Of a stretch of DNA of 64,000 nucleotides, positions 18,248 to 26,726 are shown piece after piece. Numbering within the stretch: the first letter of the stretch is position 1; the number at the start of each line of letters is the position of its first letter. The notes beneath the pieces are model-generated. The model made no database searches, was not told the origin of the DNA, and saw only the letters and a program-made list of their open reading frames with translations. Source of the stretch: Mesorhizobium sp. M2A.F.Ca.ET.046.03.2.1 (GTDB lineage: Bacteria > Pseudomonadota > Alphaproteobacteria > Rhizobiales > Rhizobiaceae); contig NZ_CP034449.1 of assembly GCF_003952425.1 (NCBI RefSeq), positions 1,426,001-1,490,000 on the forward strand. The letters run 5' to 3'. A program made the translations under genes and the position numbers.

Positions 18248-19082
18248 CTATCGGCTCGGCTGTGGTAAGCGGTCCTTGTTCCGCTTGTCCGCGACATAGC
18301 TCTGCCCACTCTCCATTTTCATTATGTCGAAGAGGCCAGTCGCCGCGAAGAGTGCAGGGAAGTTCTTCACTCCATAGTTTCGTGGGTCGATTGGCGCCTG
18401 CCGTTTCGCTGCGCTTCCTGCCGATGACATAGCTGCCCATCCATCGTCTTGGGCCGTGGCTTCCACAGCGCCGCGCAGGATCGTCACGAGGGTCGTATCT
18501 TGCGATAGAGGCCTGCCGGTTCGCTTGTCGGCGGGCTTTTCAGCCGGTGTTTTAGATCTGGCCGCTGACCTCGCTTTGGTCTTTGGTCCCTCGTCGGGGG
18601 CTACAGGAGTCGTCGGTTGCTCAGCATCGTCCAGGCTATCGAGATAGAGGAAAGTCGTGCAGGCATTCACAAACGGTGTGGGCGTTTTGCGTTCCCCAAA
18701 TCCGTAGACATCGTGTCCATTGGCTTTCAACTGCATCTAGTGGCGTGAAATCGGCATCGCTGGAAGCCCAACAGAAGGCGTCAAGCTTCTCCGTGTAGAG
18801 AAGTTCCATTGCATCGATCACAAGCGCAATATCGGTGGCGTTTTTGCCGGCTGAATAGCTGAACTGTTGAATGGGCCGAATTGCAAAATTGTGCAGCTTG
18901 TCTTTCCAGTTCCTGAGATGGGCGTTTGCCCAATCGCCATAGGCGCGGCGGATATTAGCTGTGCCATATTTTGAAAGTTCTGCCAGTATCGCTGCAATCT
19001 TGCCGTGGGACACATTGTCCGCATCGATGAGCAAGGCGATTCGCCGATCAGATGTGGTTCGCGACCTGTCCTCATTTTCCAT
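18248..19082 (-). pseudogene. NYN-domain RNase with OST-HTH domain, frameshifted
   Basis: Reading minus from 19082, the first frame gives a LabA/NYN domain: RRIALLIDADNVSHGKIAAI at 13-32, YGDWAN near 56, ATDIALVIDAMELLY near 92, and SSDADFTPL near 112. The sequence then should continue MQLKANGHDVYGFGERKTP, but that lies in another frame starting at 18736. At the junction the DNA reads CCACTAGATG where CCACTAGTGATG would restore the reading, i.e. two bases appear missing. The second frame completes the NYN domain and carries a C-terminal OST-HTH/LOTUS-like domain (LVTILRGAVEA ... DPRNYGVKNFPALF). NYN proteins are metal-dependent RNases. Either a recent mutation or a sequencing error. Confidence 0.75.
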
Positions 19083-19354
19083 TCGATTGTTCGCCCTCCC
19101 TGCGCATCTTCATTGATAGCATCTATGTGCGATGTGCGCACGACGGTTCAAGCAGCACCCTCGGGTGCGCCGTGAGGGGCAGTTGGCCTATCGACACCAT
19201 GGGGTCATGCCACCTAATTTCGATCGATCTTCGGCGACATTGCGGGCTATGCAGAGCGTCGCCGATAGCAGAAGAGTGCTTCATCGAGGGACTCGCGATG
19301 TAGCGGTCTATCGACTCGAACCCGAATTGGCTGACGTCTCGTACGCGCAGCTTC
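19083..19354. other. Divergent promoter region between NYN and TIR genes
   Basis: A 270-bp gap between oppositely oriented genes. No further gene seen. Confidence 0.4.
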
Positions 19355-20275
19355 ATGCGTGCTATAGGCCCGCTCGATATTCCCAAGGACGACGCGATGT
19401 ACAACCTTCTGGTATCCGGCTGGGAAGAGGAATGGCAAGGGGCGCCCTGCACCTTCGACCTATCGCGTTGCGTCAGCCAGCACGAATACACCGATCAGAA
19501 GATTGCCGAGAGGTTCGGTAAACTCGACGGGACCGCGCTGACCGAACTGACGCGGCTGCCCACCATCTTCGCCTACGAAGATGCCTGTCAGCTCGATCCA
19601 AAGTTCGGGCTAATCCGCGAGGTGACTGTGCGGCGCGGCCAAGTGCGGATCGAATACGAGTTCATCCCGGTCCAGCCCTTCCTGACGGCGGCCGACTTCG
19701 ACGTCCTCGCCTTCGAGCTCGATATCGGAAAATGGGAGATGAATCGCACGCATTGGGCGATCAAGGATGTCAACCTGCCGAAAGAGCTGCACGCTGCGCG
19801 GGGCATCGTCCTGCCCTCGTGGACGCGGCAGGCTAGCCGCGCCGTCGACATCACCCAGCATCATTTCGATGTTGGCCTCTCGTTTCCAGGCGAAGCCCGC
19901 GGGCTGGTTGAGCAGGTGGCCCGCGAGCTTGAGGCGCGTCTCGGCCCGAACGCCTATTTCTACGACAACAACTACGTCTCCCAGCTTGCCCGGCCGTCGC
20001 TCGACACCCTGTTGCAGGACATCTATCGCAACCGCTCCAAGCTCATCGTCGTGTTCATCGGCGCCGACTATCAGCGCAAGGATTGGTGCGGCGTTGAGTT
20101 CCGCGCGATCCGCGAAATCATCATGGCTCGGGACGAACAGCGCATCATGTACGTGCGCGTCGACGACGGTTCCGTCGATGGCGTGCTCCGCACCGACGGC
20201 TACGTCGACGCGCGACGTTTCAAACCCGCCGACATCGCCCAGTTCATCACCGAGCGCCTCGCACTCATTCCCTAA
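19355..20275 (+). CDS. TIR-domain protein, probable NAD-consuming defence effector
   Basis: A 306-aa protein with an unassigned N-terminal domain (about 1-165, with HEYTDQKIAERFGKLDG) and a C-terminal TIR domain from about 170: FDVGLSFPGEA (TIR box 1), then YNNYVSQLARPSLDTLLQDIY-like sequence, LIVVFIGADYQRKDWCGVEF with the glutamate E249-region typical of the catalytic helix, and IMYVRVDDG. Bacterial TIR domains cleave NAD+ or make cyclic ADP-ribose signals. The start could be 19355 or 19397, where AAGGAC precedes ATGTACAAC. The stop overlaps the convergent XRE gene by four bases. Confidence 0.75.
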   Translation: MRAIGPLDIPKDDAMYNLLVSGWEEEWQGAPCTFDLSRCVSQHEYTDQKIAERFGKLDGTALTELTRLPTIFAYEDACQLDPKFGLIREVTVRRGQVRIEYEFIPVQPFLTAADFDVLAFELDIGKWEMNRTHWAIKDVNLPKELHAARGIVLPSWTRQASRAVDITQHHFDVGLSFPGEARGLVEQVARELEARLGPNAYFYDNNYVSQLARPSLDTLLQDIYRNRSKLIVVFIGADYQRKDWCGVEFRAIREIIMARDEQRIMYVRVDDGSVDGVLRTDGYVDARRFKPADIAQFITERLALIP

Positions 20276-21024
20276 TCGTCGATGAGCCAGCCCGGCGTCA
20301 CGGCAACCGCCCGGCGGTCGACCATGACGTAGCGACGCTTCGGCGCGCCGGGATCGGTGAGGCGTGGCGTCACCGAGACAATGGCGACCTTCCAGTCGGG
20401 CATGCCCGGCTGGGGCGCGGCCATGACACCGGACAAGACCGTCAGTCCATGGCGCTCCAGTTCGGACACCGCGCTTAGAATGTCGTTGTAGAGCTGGCGC
20501 CGCCCACGCCCCGACGACAATGGCTCCTCGCCGAGGTCGGAGAGGATGAACGAGGCGAGGTCGAGCCATTCGCCAAGACTAGCGATGTCGTCGTGATAGG
20601 TGTCGGACACGCCGGGACGGTGGATGAGGTAGGCGTCGCACTTAGCGGCATCGCGGATGGCCTTGTGCGTCTTCATCGGCGACACTTCCACCGGTTCGAG
20701 ATGGCCATACCTCTCGACGAGGCGTTCCGCCGCCTTGTCCGGGCCGATAGGGAGGCGCGGCGTGGTGAACGCGCCCGGCTCGTGGCCGAGCGCCTGGGCG
20801 ATGCGGTCGAGCGCTTCTACGCTGACCTTCTCCGCGCGTTCGACGCGCTCGACCGTCGACAGCGAGACACGCGCGAAGTCGGCAAGCGTGGCGGCCTTCC
20901 ACTGCTTGAGATGGCGGCCCCAGCGTACCACCATGGCGACGAGCTCGATAGCCGGCGGCGTGGGCACATCCACCGGCTTGTTGGGCAGTTCCTTGATCTT
21001 AGCGAGAAGTTCCGAGGCATTCAT
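20272..21024 (-). CDS. XRE-family regulator with C-terminal unassigned domain
   Basis: A 250-aa protein starting MNASELLAKIKELPNKP at 21024, where AAAGGAGA lies at the right distance; a longer frame to 21075 has no such site. A helix-turn-helix is at about 50-100 (LKQWKAATLADFARVSLSTVERVERAEKV, where DFARVSLSTVERVE is the recognition part), followed by a 150-aa domain with no motif known to me. It lies 124 bp downstream of the Shedu-like gene on the same strand and converges on the TIR gene. A role as regulator of the Shedu or TIR unit is inferred from position. Confidence 0.7.
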   Translation of the reverse strand: MNASELLAKIKELPNKPVDVPTPPAIELVAMVVRWGRHLKQWKAATLADFARVSLSTVERVERAEKVSVEALDRIAQALGHEPGAFTTPRLPIGPDKAAERLVERYGHLEPVEVSPMKTHKAIRDAAKCDAYLIHRPGVSDTYHDDIASLGEWLDLASFILSDLGEEPLSSGRGRRQLYNDILSAVSELERHGLTVLSGVMAAPQPGMPDWKVAIVSVTPRLTDPGAPKRRYVMVDRRAVAVTPGWLIDD

Positions 21025-21147
21025 GAACGAAGTCTCCTTTCGTGCCCACGAACATGCCTCAACTCCGCCGAGCAAAAGAGGTCGAAACGCCCTTCACCAC
21101 GCATCAGCTTCCGACCCATCCCCGCCGACCGCGCACACCTGTTCGGT

Positions 21148-22386
21148 TCAATCCCGCCGTTCAGTGACGCGCTTGTCAGCGCGTTGCCTCAGTTTGGCCG
21201 AGCCTGCGCGCGCCGTCAGCGAGTCGATGATTCTGTCGAGGCGGCGGAGCAAATCGTCGTAGGTGACGATGTCCATCATATTCGCATACTTCCGCTTGAT
21301 GACCTCTAGGTCGAACGATTGGTTCTCGGTGAGCGCGCCTGTGCCATCCGTTCGGCGATCGCGGCCGAGCAGAAGCAGCGCCTTGGGATTGGTCACCCGA
21401 ATCTGGAGGTCGGCGGGGAGCGCTGACCCGTATCGCTTCGACAATTCGCGCTCCCCCTCAACGCCCCATTTGGATAGGTGGAACAGGTACTTCTCGGCCT
21501 GCATGATGGTGCCTGACAGCTCCTTCGCTGGAACGCTGTTGCCGCGATAGAGGCCTCTGCTCAGGAGAATGTCGTCAAAAGGCTTCTTGATCTCGATGAC
21601 GTCGATATTGCCGTTGGTGTCGACCACGCACAAGTCGACGTATCGGTTCTTTCGCTTGCCCGGGGTCGAATAGAAGTCGGTGATCCGGATATTCTCCAAC
21701 ACCGCCACATACTTCGGGAACAGCAGCAGGATGACGCCGACAACCATCTTCTGCCACTCCTTCTCGGAGTAGCTAGCCGCCCTGGTGAGCCAGGAGAATA
21801 GCGTCGCGCGCAGATAGACGAACTTGTCGATCTCGGCGCGAAGCAGCTCATCCCGTCGCAAGGCGCGGCCGCGCGTACCGGCGTTCCGGCGATTCAGGTA
21901 GCTTTCGTAGTGATCGCGCGCGCTGGTCGTGCCGTCGAAGAATTCGCCGAGGATGGTTTCCACGCGCGCCGCGGCATAGCGGTCGACCTCGGTGCTGTTC
22001 GGGAACCTCTCGAGCAGTTCGCCGAAGGCCTCGACAGCGATGCTGTCGGCCCGGTCGCCGCCAACGACGATTTCGCTGCCGGGCCTCAGCTTTGCAATGC
22101 GCCGAAAGATGCTGATGTTGCGCTCGGCGACAAACACTTTCCGGTCCAGCGCGATCCCCTTCGCGACGATCAGCACATCCCTGTCGATCCCAAGGATCCG
22201 CCCGGGAATGCGGTGATATCTGTGTTTCGTAGTCGCGAATCGAAACCGATAGAGCGGGCGCTCGTCTTCGTCCGCCTCATCGTCATGCGTCACGCCGTGC
22301 GCCATCCCCGCCACGAGGTCGGATGTGCGCAAGAAGAACACTCGGCCCAGCATCACCTTGCCCGCTGCCTCGAGTTCCCGTGTCAC
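21148..22386 (-). CDS. sduA: Shedu-type (SduA, DUF4263) defence nuclease
   Basis: A 412-aa protein whose C-terminal half carries the DUF4263 PD-(D/E)XK fold: LLLFPKYVAVLENIRI near 225, RKNRYVDLCVVD with the metal-binding aspartate, GNIDVIEIKKP with E-x-K, and ELSGTIMQAEKYLFHLS with the conserved Q. This set (D...EIK...Q) is diagnostic of SduA. The N-terminal 200 residues (including LYRFRFATTKHRYHRIPGRI) form the variable sensor region that keeps the nuclease in check. Shedu acts alone as an antiphage nuclease that nicks or degrades DNA. It is followed by the XRE gene and is divergent from the HEPN-like gene (118-bp spacer). Confidence 0.8.
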   Translation of the reverse strand: MTRELEAAGKVMLGRVFFLRTSDLVAGMAHGVTHDDEADEDERPLYRFRFATTKHRYHRIPGRILGIDRDVLIVAKGIALDRKVFVAERNISIFRRIAKLRPGSEIVVGGDRADSIAVEAFGELLERFPNSTEVDRYAAARVETILGEFFDGTTSARDHYESYLNRRNAGTRGRALRRDELLRAEIDKFVYLRATLFSWLTRAASYSEKEWQKMVVGVILLLFPKYVAVLENIRITDFYSTPGKRKNRYVDLCVVDTNGNIDVIEIKKPFDDILLSRGLYRGNSVPAKELSGTIMQAEKYLFHLSKWGVEGERELSKRYGSALPADLQIRVTNPKALLLLGRDRRTDGTGALTENQSFDLEVIKRKYANMMDIVTYDDLLRRLDRIIDSLTARAGSAKLRQRADKRVTERRD

Positions 22387-22503
22387 CCAGACTCGCCCGA
22401 TTCTTCCTCTGCAGGTCAGTCTATCGCGCCGTCATTTCCGTCTGGAACGAAGACACCACAATGCTACCTACCAGCGGTACCGACATTCAGATACAGGGAT
22501 GGC

Positions 22504-23013
22504 ATGACCGACGTCACCCACTGGCTTCGCGCCAAAGCGCACGGCTTCAATCACCTCTCGAACGAGGAGGTGGACGCCATCTCCGACTTTTCGCTGCTCT
22601 GGGCTTTGTTCGAGTCGCGCCTTCTCAACAGCGAAGGAAGTGCCCGAGCCATCTGCGATCTGGTCGATGGCTGGCAAAAGGACAGCACGCTCGACGCGAC
22701 ATCACTGGACCCGGAGCTCGCCTACTTCCGACAGCGCTACTTCGACAGTGGCGCCTTCACCGATCACTTCGGCCATTTGCATGTGCGCAGGAACGATCAG
22801 GAGCCGCTGGTCCTGGCTGTGGTCGACGGCAGCGACAACGACCCACGCAACCGCGTCGCCGCGGTGCTGATCATCATCTTCCGTTACCGCAACAACCTCT
22901 TCCATGGCGTGAAGTGGCAGTACCAACTCGCCGGCCAGGTCGGTAACTTCGCCACAGCGAACGCTGCCCTGATGAAGACGCTCGACAGGCACGGTGCGCT
23001 GCTTGAGGGCTGA
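22504..23013 (+). CDS. HEPN-like protein with RNNLFH motif
   Basis: A 169-aa helical protein (MTDVTHWLRAKAHGFNHLSN...). Near residue 128 it reads FRYRNNLFHGVKW; R-N-N-L-F-H is an R-x4-H signature of HEPN RNase domains, where it follows a long helix, as here (AAVLIIIFRYRNNLFHG). N-terminal LSNEEVDAISDFSLLWALFE resembles the first helix of ApeA/Abi-type HEPN proteins. HEPN domains cleave tRNA or mRNA in many defence systems. No NTase partner gene adjoins it, so it may act alone or with the Shedu gene it diverges from. Start ATG follows ACAGGGATGGC. Confidence 0.55.
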   Translation: MTDVTHWLRAKAHGFNHLSNEEVDAISDFSLLWALFESRLLNSEGSARAICDLVDGWQKDSTLDATSLDPELAYFRQRYFDSGAFTDHFGHLHVRRNDQEPLVLAVVDGSDNDPRNRVAAVLIIIFRYRNNLFHGVKWQYQLAGQVGNFATANAALMKTLDRHGALLEG

Positions 23014-23187
23014 GATCGCCAGCATCGCCTGAGAGGTGCGAACTTCGATGAGACTGTGCTCGAACTCCCTCGAGGCAGAGAACTTGCAGGAGCATGCCCG
23101 CGCGCGTTATCGCGAGGCGCCGACTAGCTGCCGGCCACAGCCGCGCACCGACCGTAGATATCAGCGATTGCGCGCCCTTCCAAACGC

Positions 23188-23215
23188 AAAAACCGCCCCG
23201 GTTAGACCGGGACGG
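23188..23215 (-). terminator. Rho-independent terminator next to tRNA fragment
   Basis: On the minus strand CCGTCCCGGT and ACCGGGGCGG form a 10-bp stem (one G-U pair) with a 3-nt loop, followed by a T run. It directly follows the tRNA 3'-end-like sequence, as in intact tRNA genes. Confidence 0.6.
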
Positions 23216-23237
23216 TAATCTTGATTTATGACAAAAT

Positions 23238-23265
23238 TGGTTGCGGGGACGGGATTTTGAACCTG
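23238..23265 (-). tRNA. 3' end of a tRNA-Met-like gene, probable old att site
   Basis: The minus strand reads CAGGTTCAAAATCCCGTCCC followed by CGCAACCA. That matches the T-arm and acceptor 3' end with CCA of rhizobial initiator tRNA-Met, except one extra A in the T loop and imperfect T-stem pairing. No anticodon or D arm is upstream, so it is a fragment. Integrases that use the tRNA-Met 3' end are known from Mesorhizobium integrative elements (attM). Confidence 0.45.
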
Positions 23266-23777
23266 TCGGGCCTGCTTGCGAAGTCCGGTCAACGGATGAA
23301 CTCGGTTCTAGAGATGTATTGGCGGTAACGCTCTACTCGTCCTCAGAATGGAACTTCGATCACGTTTGCACCATTGCGGATCGAGACACCCATTGTTGTG
23401 CACGCGCAATTCGAGCGGAGGTCGCAATGAAGAGAGGATGAAAACTTACGAGAACCCGCAGTCGGCGTCTGATTTGTGGAACGGTGTGGTGACGGCTTTG
23501 AGGCCGGGAGCAGACGGGTGGCTATTGAGCCGCCGCATATCGACGAGCAGCCATCCCCGGCGACAAACAACCGACACCTCATCAACATATCGAGACTGCC
23601 GCGATCGAGCCGAGAGCGTCACTCATGTGTCCGAGCTTGCACGGTACCGTGTTGCCAGGCAGCGCATCTCAAGACCCGGCCGCACTCATCGCCTCGGCAC
23701 CAACAGGAGCGGCCCGAGCCTGTGCTTTGTCGATGATAATCCGGTTTTCGTGTGGGCTCACCACCCGGTTTGGTCGC
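23266..23777. other. Gene-free stretch after the tRNA fragment
   Basis: About 510 bp. Open frames are present on both strands but none resembles a known protein; likely decayed DNA between the defence block and the degraded cluster. Confidence 0.4.
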
Positions 23778-24133
23778 TTATCGGTTCGCCTCGTAACGCG
23801 TCATCGTCATTGAGGATGCGTCTATCATGCTCATGAATTTGGCCGCAGCCGGTGCCTTGGCGAAGCTGTCCATCGAAGCCTGCGCGGCATCGACCGACTT
23901 CCAATGCACGACGACGAGCCACTTGCGCCCGCTGACGGCCGTCTCAAGCGAAACGAAGCCGGGTTGCTGACATGCTGATCCTCGATGGCCTTGTCGACTG
24001 GGGCGAAGGCCTCGACCGAGACGCCGTCTTTCAAATTCATCGTCACGATTTCTACGACACCCTTGTCTTGGGCCATCACTGCACCTGTCATGGAGGAAAA
24101 GAGGATGAGACTGGCTAAAAGGATAGATTTCAT
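23778..24133 (-). pseudogene. Secreted antibiotic biosynthesis monooxygenase-like protein, frameshifted
   Basis: Minus strand from 24133: MKSILLASLILFSSMTGAVM (signal peptide, AxA-type site at AVMAQ), then GVVEIVTMNLKDGVSVEAFA and a frameshift near 23965; the other frame continues QQPGFVSLETAVSGRKWLVV and SFAKAPAAAKFMSMID to the stop at 23778. The split halves form one ABM-fold protein of about 118 aa. One base change in frame is enough to explain it. First of a series of broken genes. Confidence 0.65.
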
Positions 24134-24144
24134 GGCATCCGTCC

Positions 24145-24919
24145 TCAGAACTTGCCGTTGCCATGCGCCATCTCGGTCGGGATAGCGGCAATCGTATCCC
24201 AATGTTCGACGATCTTGCCGCCCTCGACGCGGAAGAGGTCAAAGAAGGCTGTCGGTGTGTCACCCGGCTTGCCTTCCGACGCGGTGAAGACAAAATTGCC
24301 CTCCGCCACGATCAGGTGCCGCTTGGTGTAGGCCAAAGCCTGCCCGGCTTCCGCTATCGCCTTGAGTGCGGCACCGAGACCGTCAAGCCCATTGCCCCAC
24401 CATCGAATTGTGCTGGGTGTAGGTCGTGGTCGAGATATAGTCGGTGATCTTCTGTGGCGCGGCGCCAAGCAGGACGTCATTGACGAAGGCTTCAACCAGC
24501 GCACGGTTCTCGGCGGTCCTTTCGATATCCTGGATTTCGGTCGCGCCGTCCGTCATCGAATTGCCATTGGCTGTCTTCGATGCAGGGACCGCGGCCTGCA
24601 AATTGTCCCACTGCTCGGCGACTTTGTTGTCCTCGACCGGAACACGTCGAACGCCACCATGGTCTGGCCGCCAAAGGCCTGCGCATTGTCATAGGTCGAA
24701 TGCACGGCCACCAGGTCCCCTTCCGACAGGACACGATGGGTCTTCACGGTCAGTCCGGCGTCCTTGAGCACAGGCAGGAAGCTGAGAATTGGAGCCGCCC
24801 CTGTCGGCACACCGGGATTGTGCTGGATGTAATCTTCCTTCAACAGCTGGCTTGCCGCCGCCGGATCAAACTTGGTGAAGAGCGCGGTTCAGCGCTCAGT
24901 ACGGTTTCCTTCGGGGTCA
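24145..24919 (-). pseudogene. SnoaL-like two-domain protein, multiple frameshifts
   Basis: Starting MTPKETVLSA at 24919, the reading changes frame at least three times while the protein sense continues: SQLLKEDYIQHNPGVPTG, LTVKTHRVLSEGDLVAVHST, then NRALVEAFVNDVLLGAAPQK, YTQHNSMVGQWANG and FFDLFRVEGGKIVEHWDTIA. YIQHNP and YTQHNS are the paired SnoaL/NTF2-like signatures, so it had two tandem domains (about 250 aa). Clearly inactive. Such proteins are polyketide cyclase-like or stress-related enzymes of unknown substrate. Confidence 0.7.
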
Positions 24920-24931
24920 TTATCAATCCTT

Positions 24932-25760
24932 TCAGTTGGGCTGGGTTGGGTTCAAAAGGGTGAGGGTTTGGGCTGCGGAGATGGTGAATATCGTGCCCCA
25001 CGGGTCCTCGATCACACCTACAGGCAGGGTATGCGGCTGCACGAGGAGTTCGATCTCGGCGAGTCCTGCCGAGCCTGGACTGCGCTGTTTGGCGCCACGG
25101 GAGTGCCAGACATTGCCGGCAAGGTGGTGGTGGTAGCCGCCCGAACCGTACCAACCCGCCGATGGCAAGCGGGCCGTTCGCGTCAAGCCGAGCGTCCCGG
25201 TCATGAAGGCATCCGCCGTCTCGACATCACCCACCCGCAGATGCACGTGGCCGATCACTGTTCCGTCCGGCGCACCCGCCCAATCCCCCGAAACTTTGGC
25301 GAGGTCGGAGAGATCCAGCGGCAACGTGGCCATCTCGATCTCGTCACCATGGCGGATCCAGTCGGACCGAGGCCGATCGACGTACACTTCGATCCCGTTC
25401 CCTTCCGGGTCATTGAGATAAAGCGCCTCACTGACAAGAGGGTCCGACGCGCCATCAAGCTGCACACCGGCTTGCCGAATGTGCCGTGTCCAAAGACTAA
25501 GATCGCGGCGCGAACGCAGTAGGAAGGCCGTGTGAAACAGCCCCGCTTCGGTGGGGCGGCGTTGTGCCGCCATGTCTTTGCGCAGTTCGACCAATGGCAG
25601 GCCGTTCACGCCCAGAAGCGCGGATTCGCCGTCACGACCAATCGGGGCTGGGCCGATGACGTCTTCATAAACGCCGCAACGACATCCAGTCGTTCACGGT
25701 CAGAGCAATCCGACCAATCGTGGCCTGTTCATGCACCTCAGCAATCCTCGCATGATCGCT
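24932..25760 (-). pseudogene. VOC-family dioxygenase/glyoxalase-like protein, 5' frameshift
   Basis: A continuous 225-aa frame (24932-25609) contains two VOC modules: GLFHTAFLLRSRRDLSLW and ALYLNDPEGNGIEVYVDRP, then GTVIGHVHLRVGDVETADAF and GYHHHLAGNVW. The H, H and E positions resemble CatE-type catechol dioxygenases. The expected N-terminus (ATIGRIALTVND, then LDVVAAFYEDVIG) lies just upstream to about 25760 but in two frames, so the first 50 residues are frameshifted. Confidence 0.65.
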
Positions 25761-25764
25761 CTTG

Positions 25765-26086
25765 TGACCCTCGGCCTTGGGATCGAGTGCGTCCGGGCAA
25801 ACGGTCGTCAGCGCCGCCCTACCCGCCTTGACCGCGAGGTAGATCAGATAAAGGCCGCCAAAGATTTCAGCAAAATGAGAGCGTGGGCAAATTGAACAGC
25901 AGAGCCGAGATACCGGTATCTGCCATTAACCCAGAAGATCGAGCCGGTCGCGACGCCGGCAGACATGGCGAGGCCGGCCTGACGGCCCTGCCGCATTGCG
26001 ACGCCCATGATCCTCATGGCGCTTGGGCCGGGACTGCCCGCAGCGACGATATGGGCGGCCCAGACCAGAAGGTGTTGCATGCTCAA
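25765..26086 (-). pseudogene. LysE-family exporter, N-terminal fragment with frameshift
   Basis: MSMQHLLVWAAHIVAAGSPG and AMRIMGVAMRQGRQAGLAMS are the first membrane segment and GPxxxxV-type motif of LysE/RhtB amino-acid exporters. The frame breaks near 25850 and the next segment (FGGLYLIYLAVKAG) is in another frame. Only about a half of the 200-aa family length is left before VOC sequence begins. Confidence 0.6.
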
Positions 26087-26715
26087 CTCGCCGGACCGAC
26101 GAGCGCCTGCATCAGATCATCGATGATGTCCTGGACATCCTCAAGCCCGACCGACATGCGCAGTAGGCCACCTGGCGCCATCGACTCGGGTCCTTCGACC
26201 GACGCTCTGTGCTCGATCAGGGAGTGCGTGCCGCCGAGGCTGGTGGCGCGCACTACCAGTTTCAGGCGAGCGGCCGCACACATCGCGGCCGGCTCGCCGC
26301 CCTTCACGATAAAGGACAACATGCCGCCGAATGCGCTCATCTGCCGGGCGGCAAGCGCATGGCCGGGATCACCGGCAAGTCCCGGGTAAAGTACCTGCTC
26401 GACCTGGGGTGACTTCGACAGGGCTTCAGCAACCTGAAGCGCGGCGTCGCAGTGCGCGCGCATCCTCACCGGCAGCGTCTGCAGCCCGCGCAGTGCCAGC
26501 CAGCAGTCGAACGGCGCGGCAACGCTGCCCTTGTGCTTCTGGATCATCTGCAGGGGCCGCTCAAGGGGAGATGAAGCGGGCACCACAACGATGCCGGCCA
26601 TCATGTCCGAGTGGCCGCCGATGTATTTGGTCGCGGAATGGACGACCGCGTCGGCGCCCAGATCGAGCGGGCGCTGCAGTGCCGGAGTTGCTGACGGTAG
26701 CCCGCACGACTGCTA
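26083..26715 (-). pseudogene. Cystathionine/methionine gamma-lyase-type PLP enzyme, 5'-truncated
   Basis: The surviving half reads ATPALQRPLDLGADAVVHSA, then TKYIGGHSDMMAG with the PLP lysine, HKGSVAAPFDCWLALRGLQT and GGTHSLIEHRASVEGPES, all signatures of the Cys/Met-metabolism PLP family. The frame is closed by a stop just before the N-terminal half would begin, directly at the start of the divergent XRE gene at 26727, so about 170 residues are missing. It overlaps the LysE fragment by four bases, suggesting an original operon. Confidence 0.75.
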
Positions 26716-26726
26716 AAGTCAATATA

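Noticed and set aside
21910..22503. Upstream extension of the HEPN-like gene
   Set aside because: It overlaps the Shedu gene antisense; family-like sequence and a better start begin at 22504.
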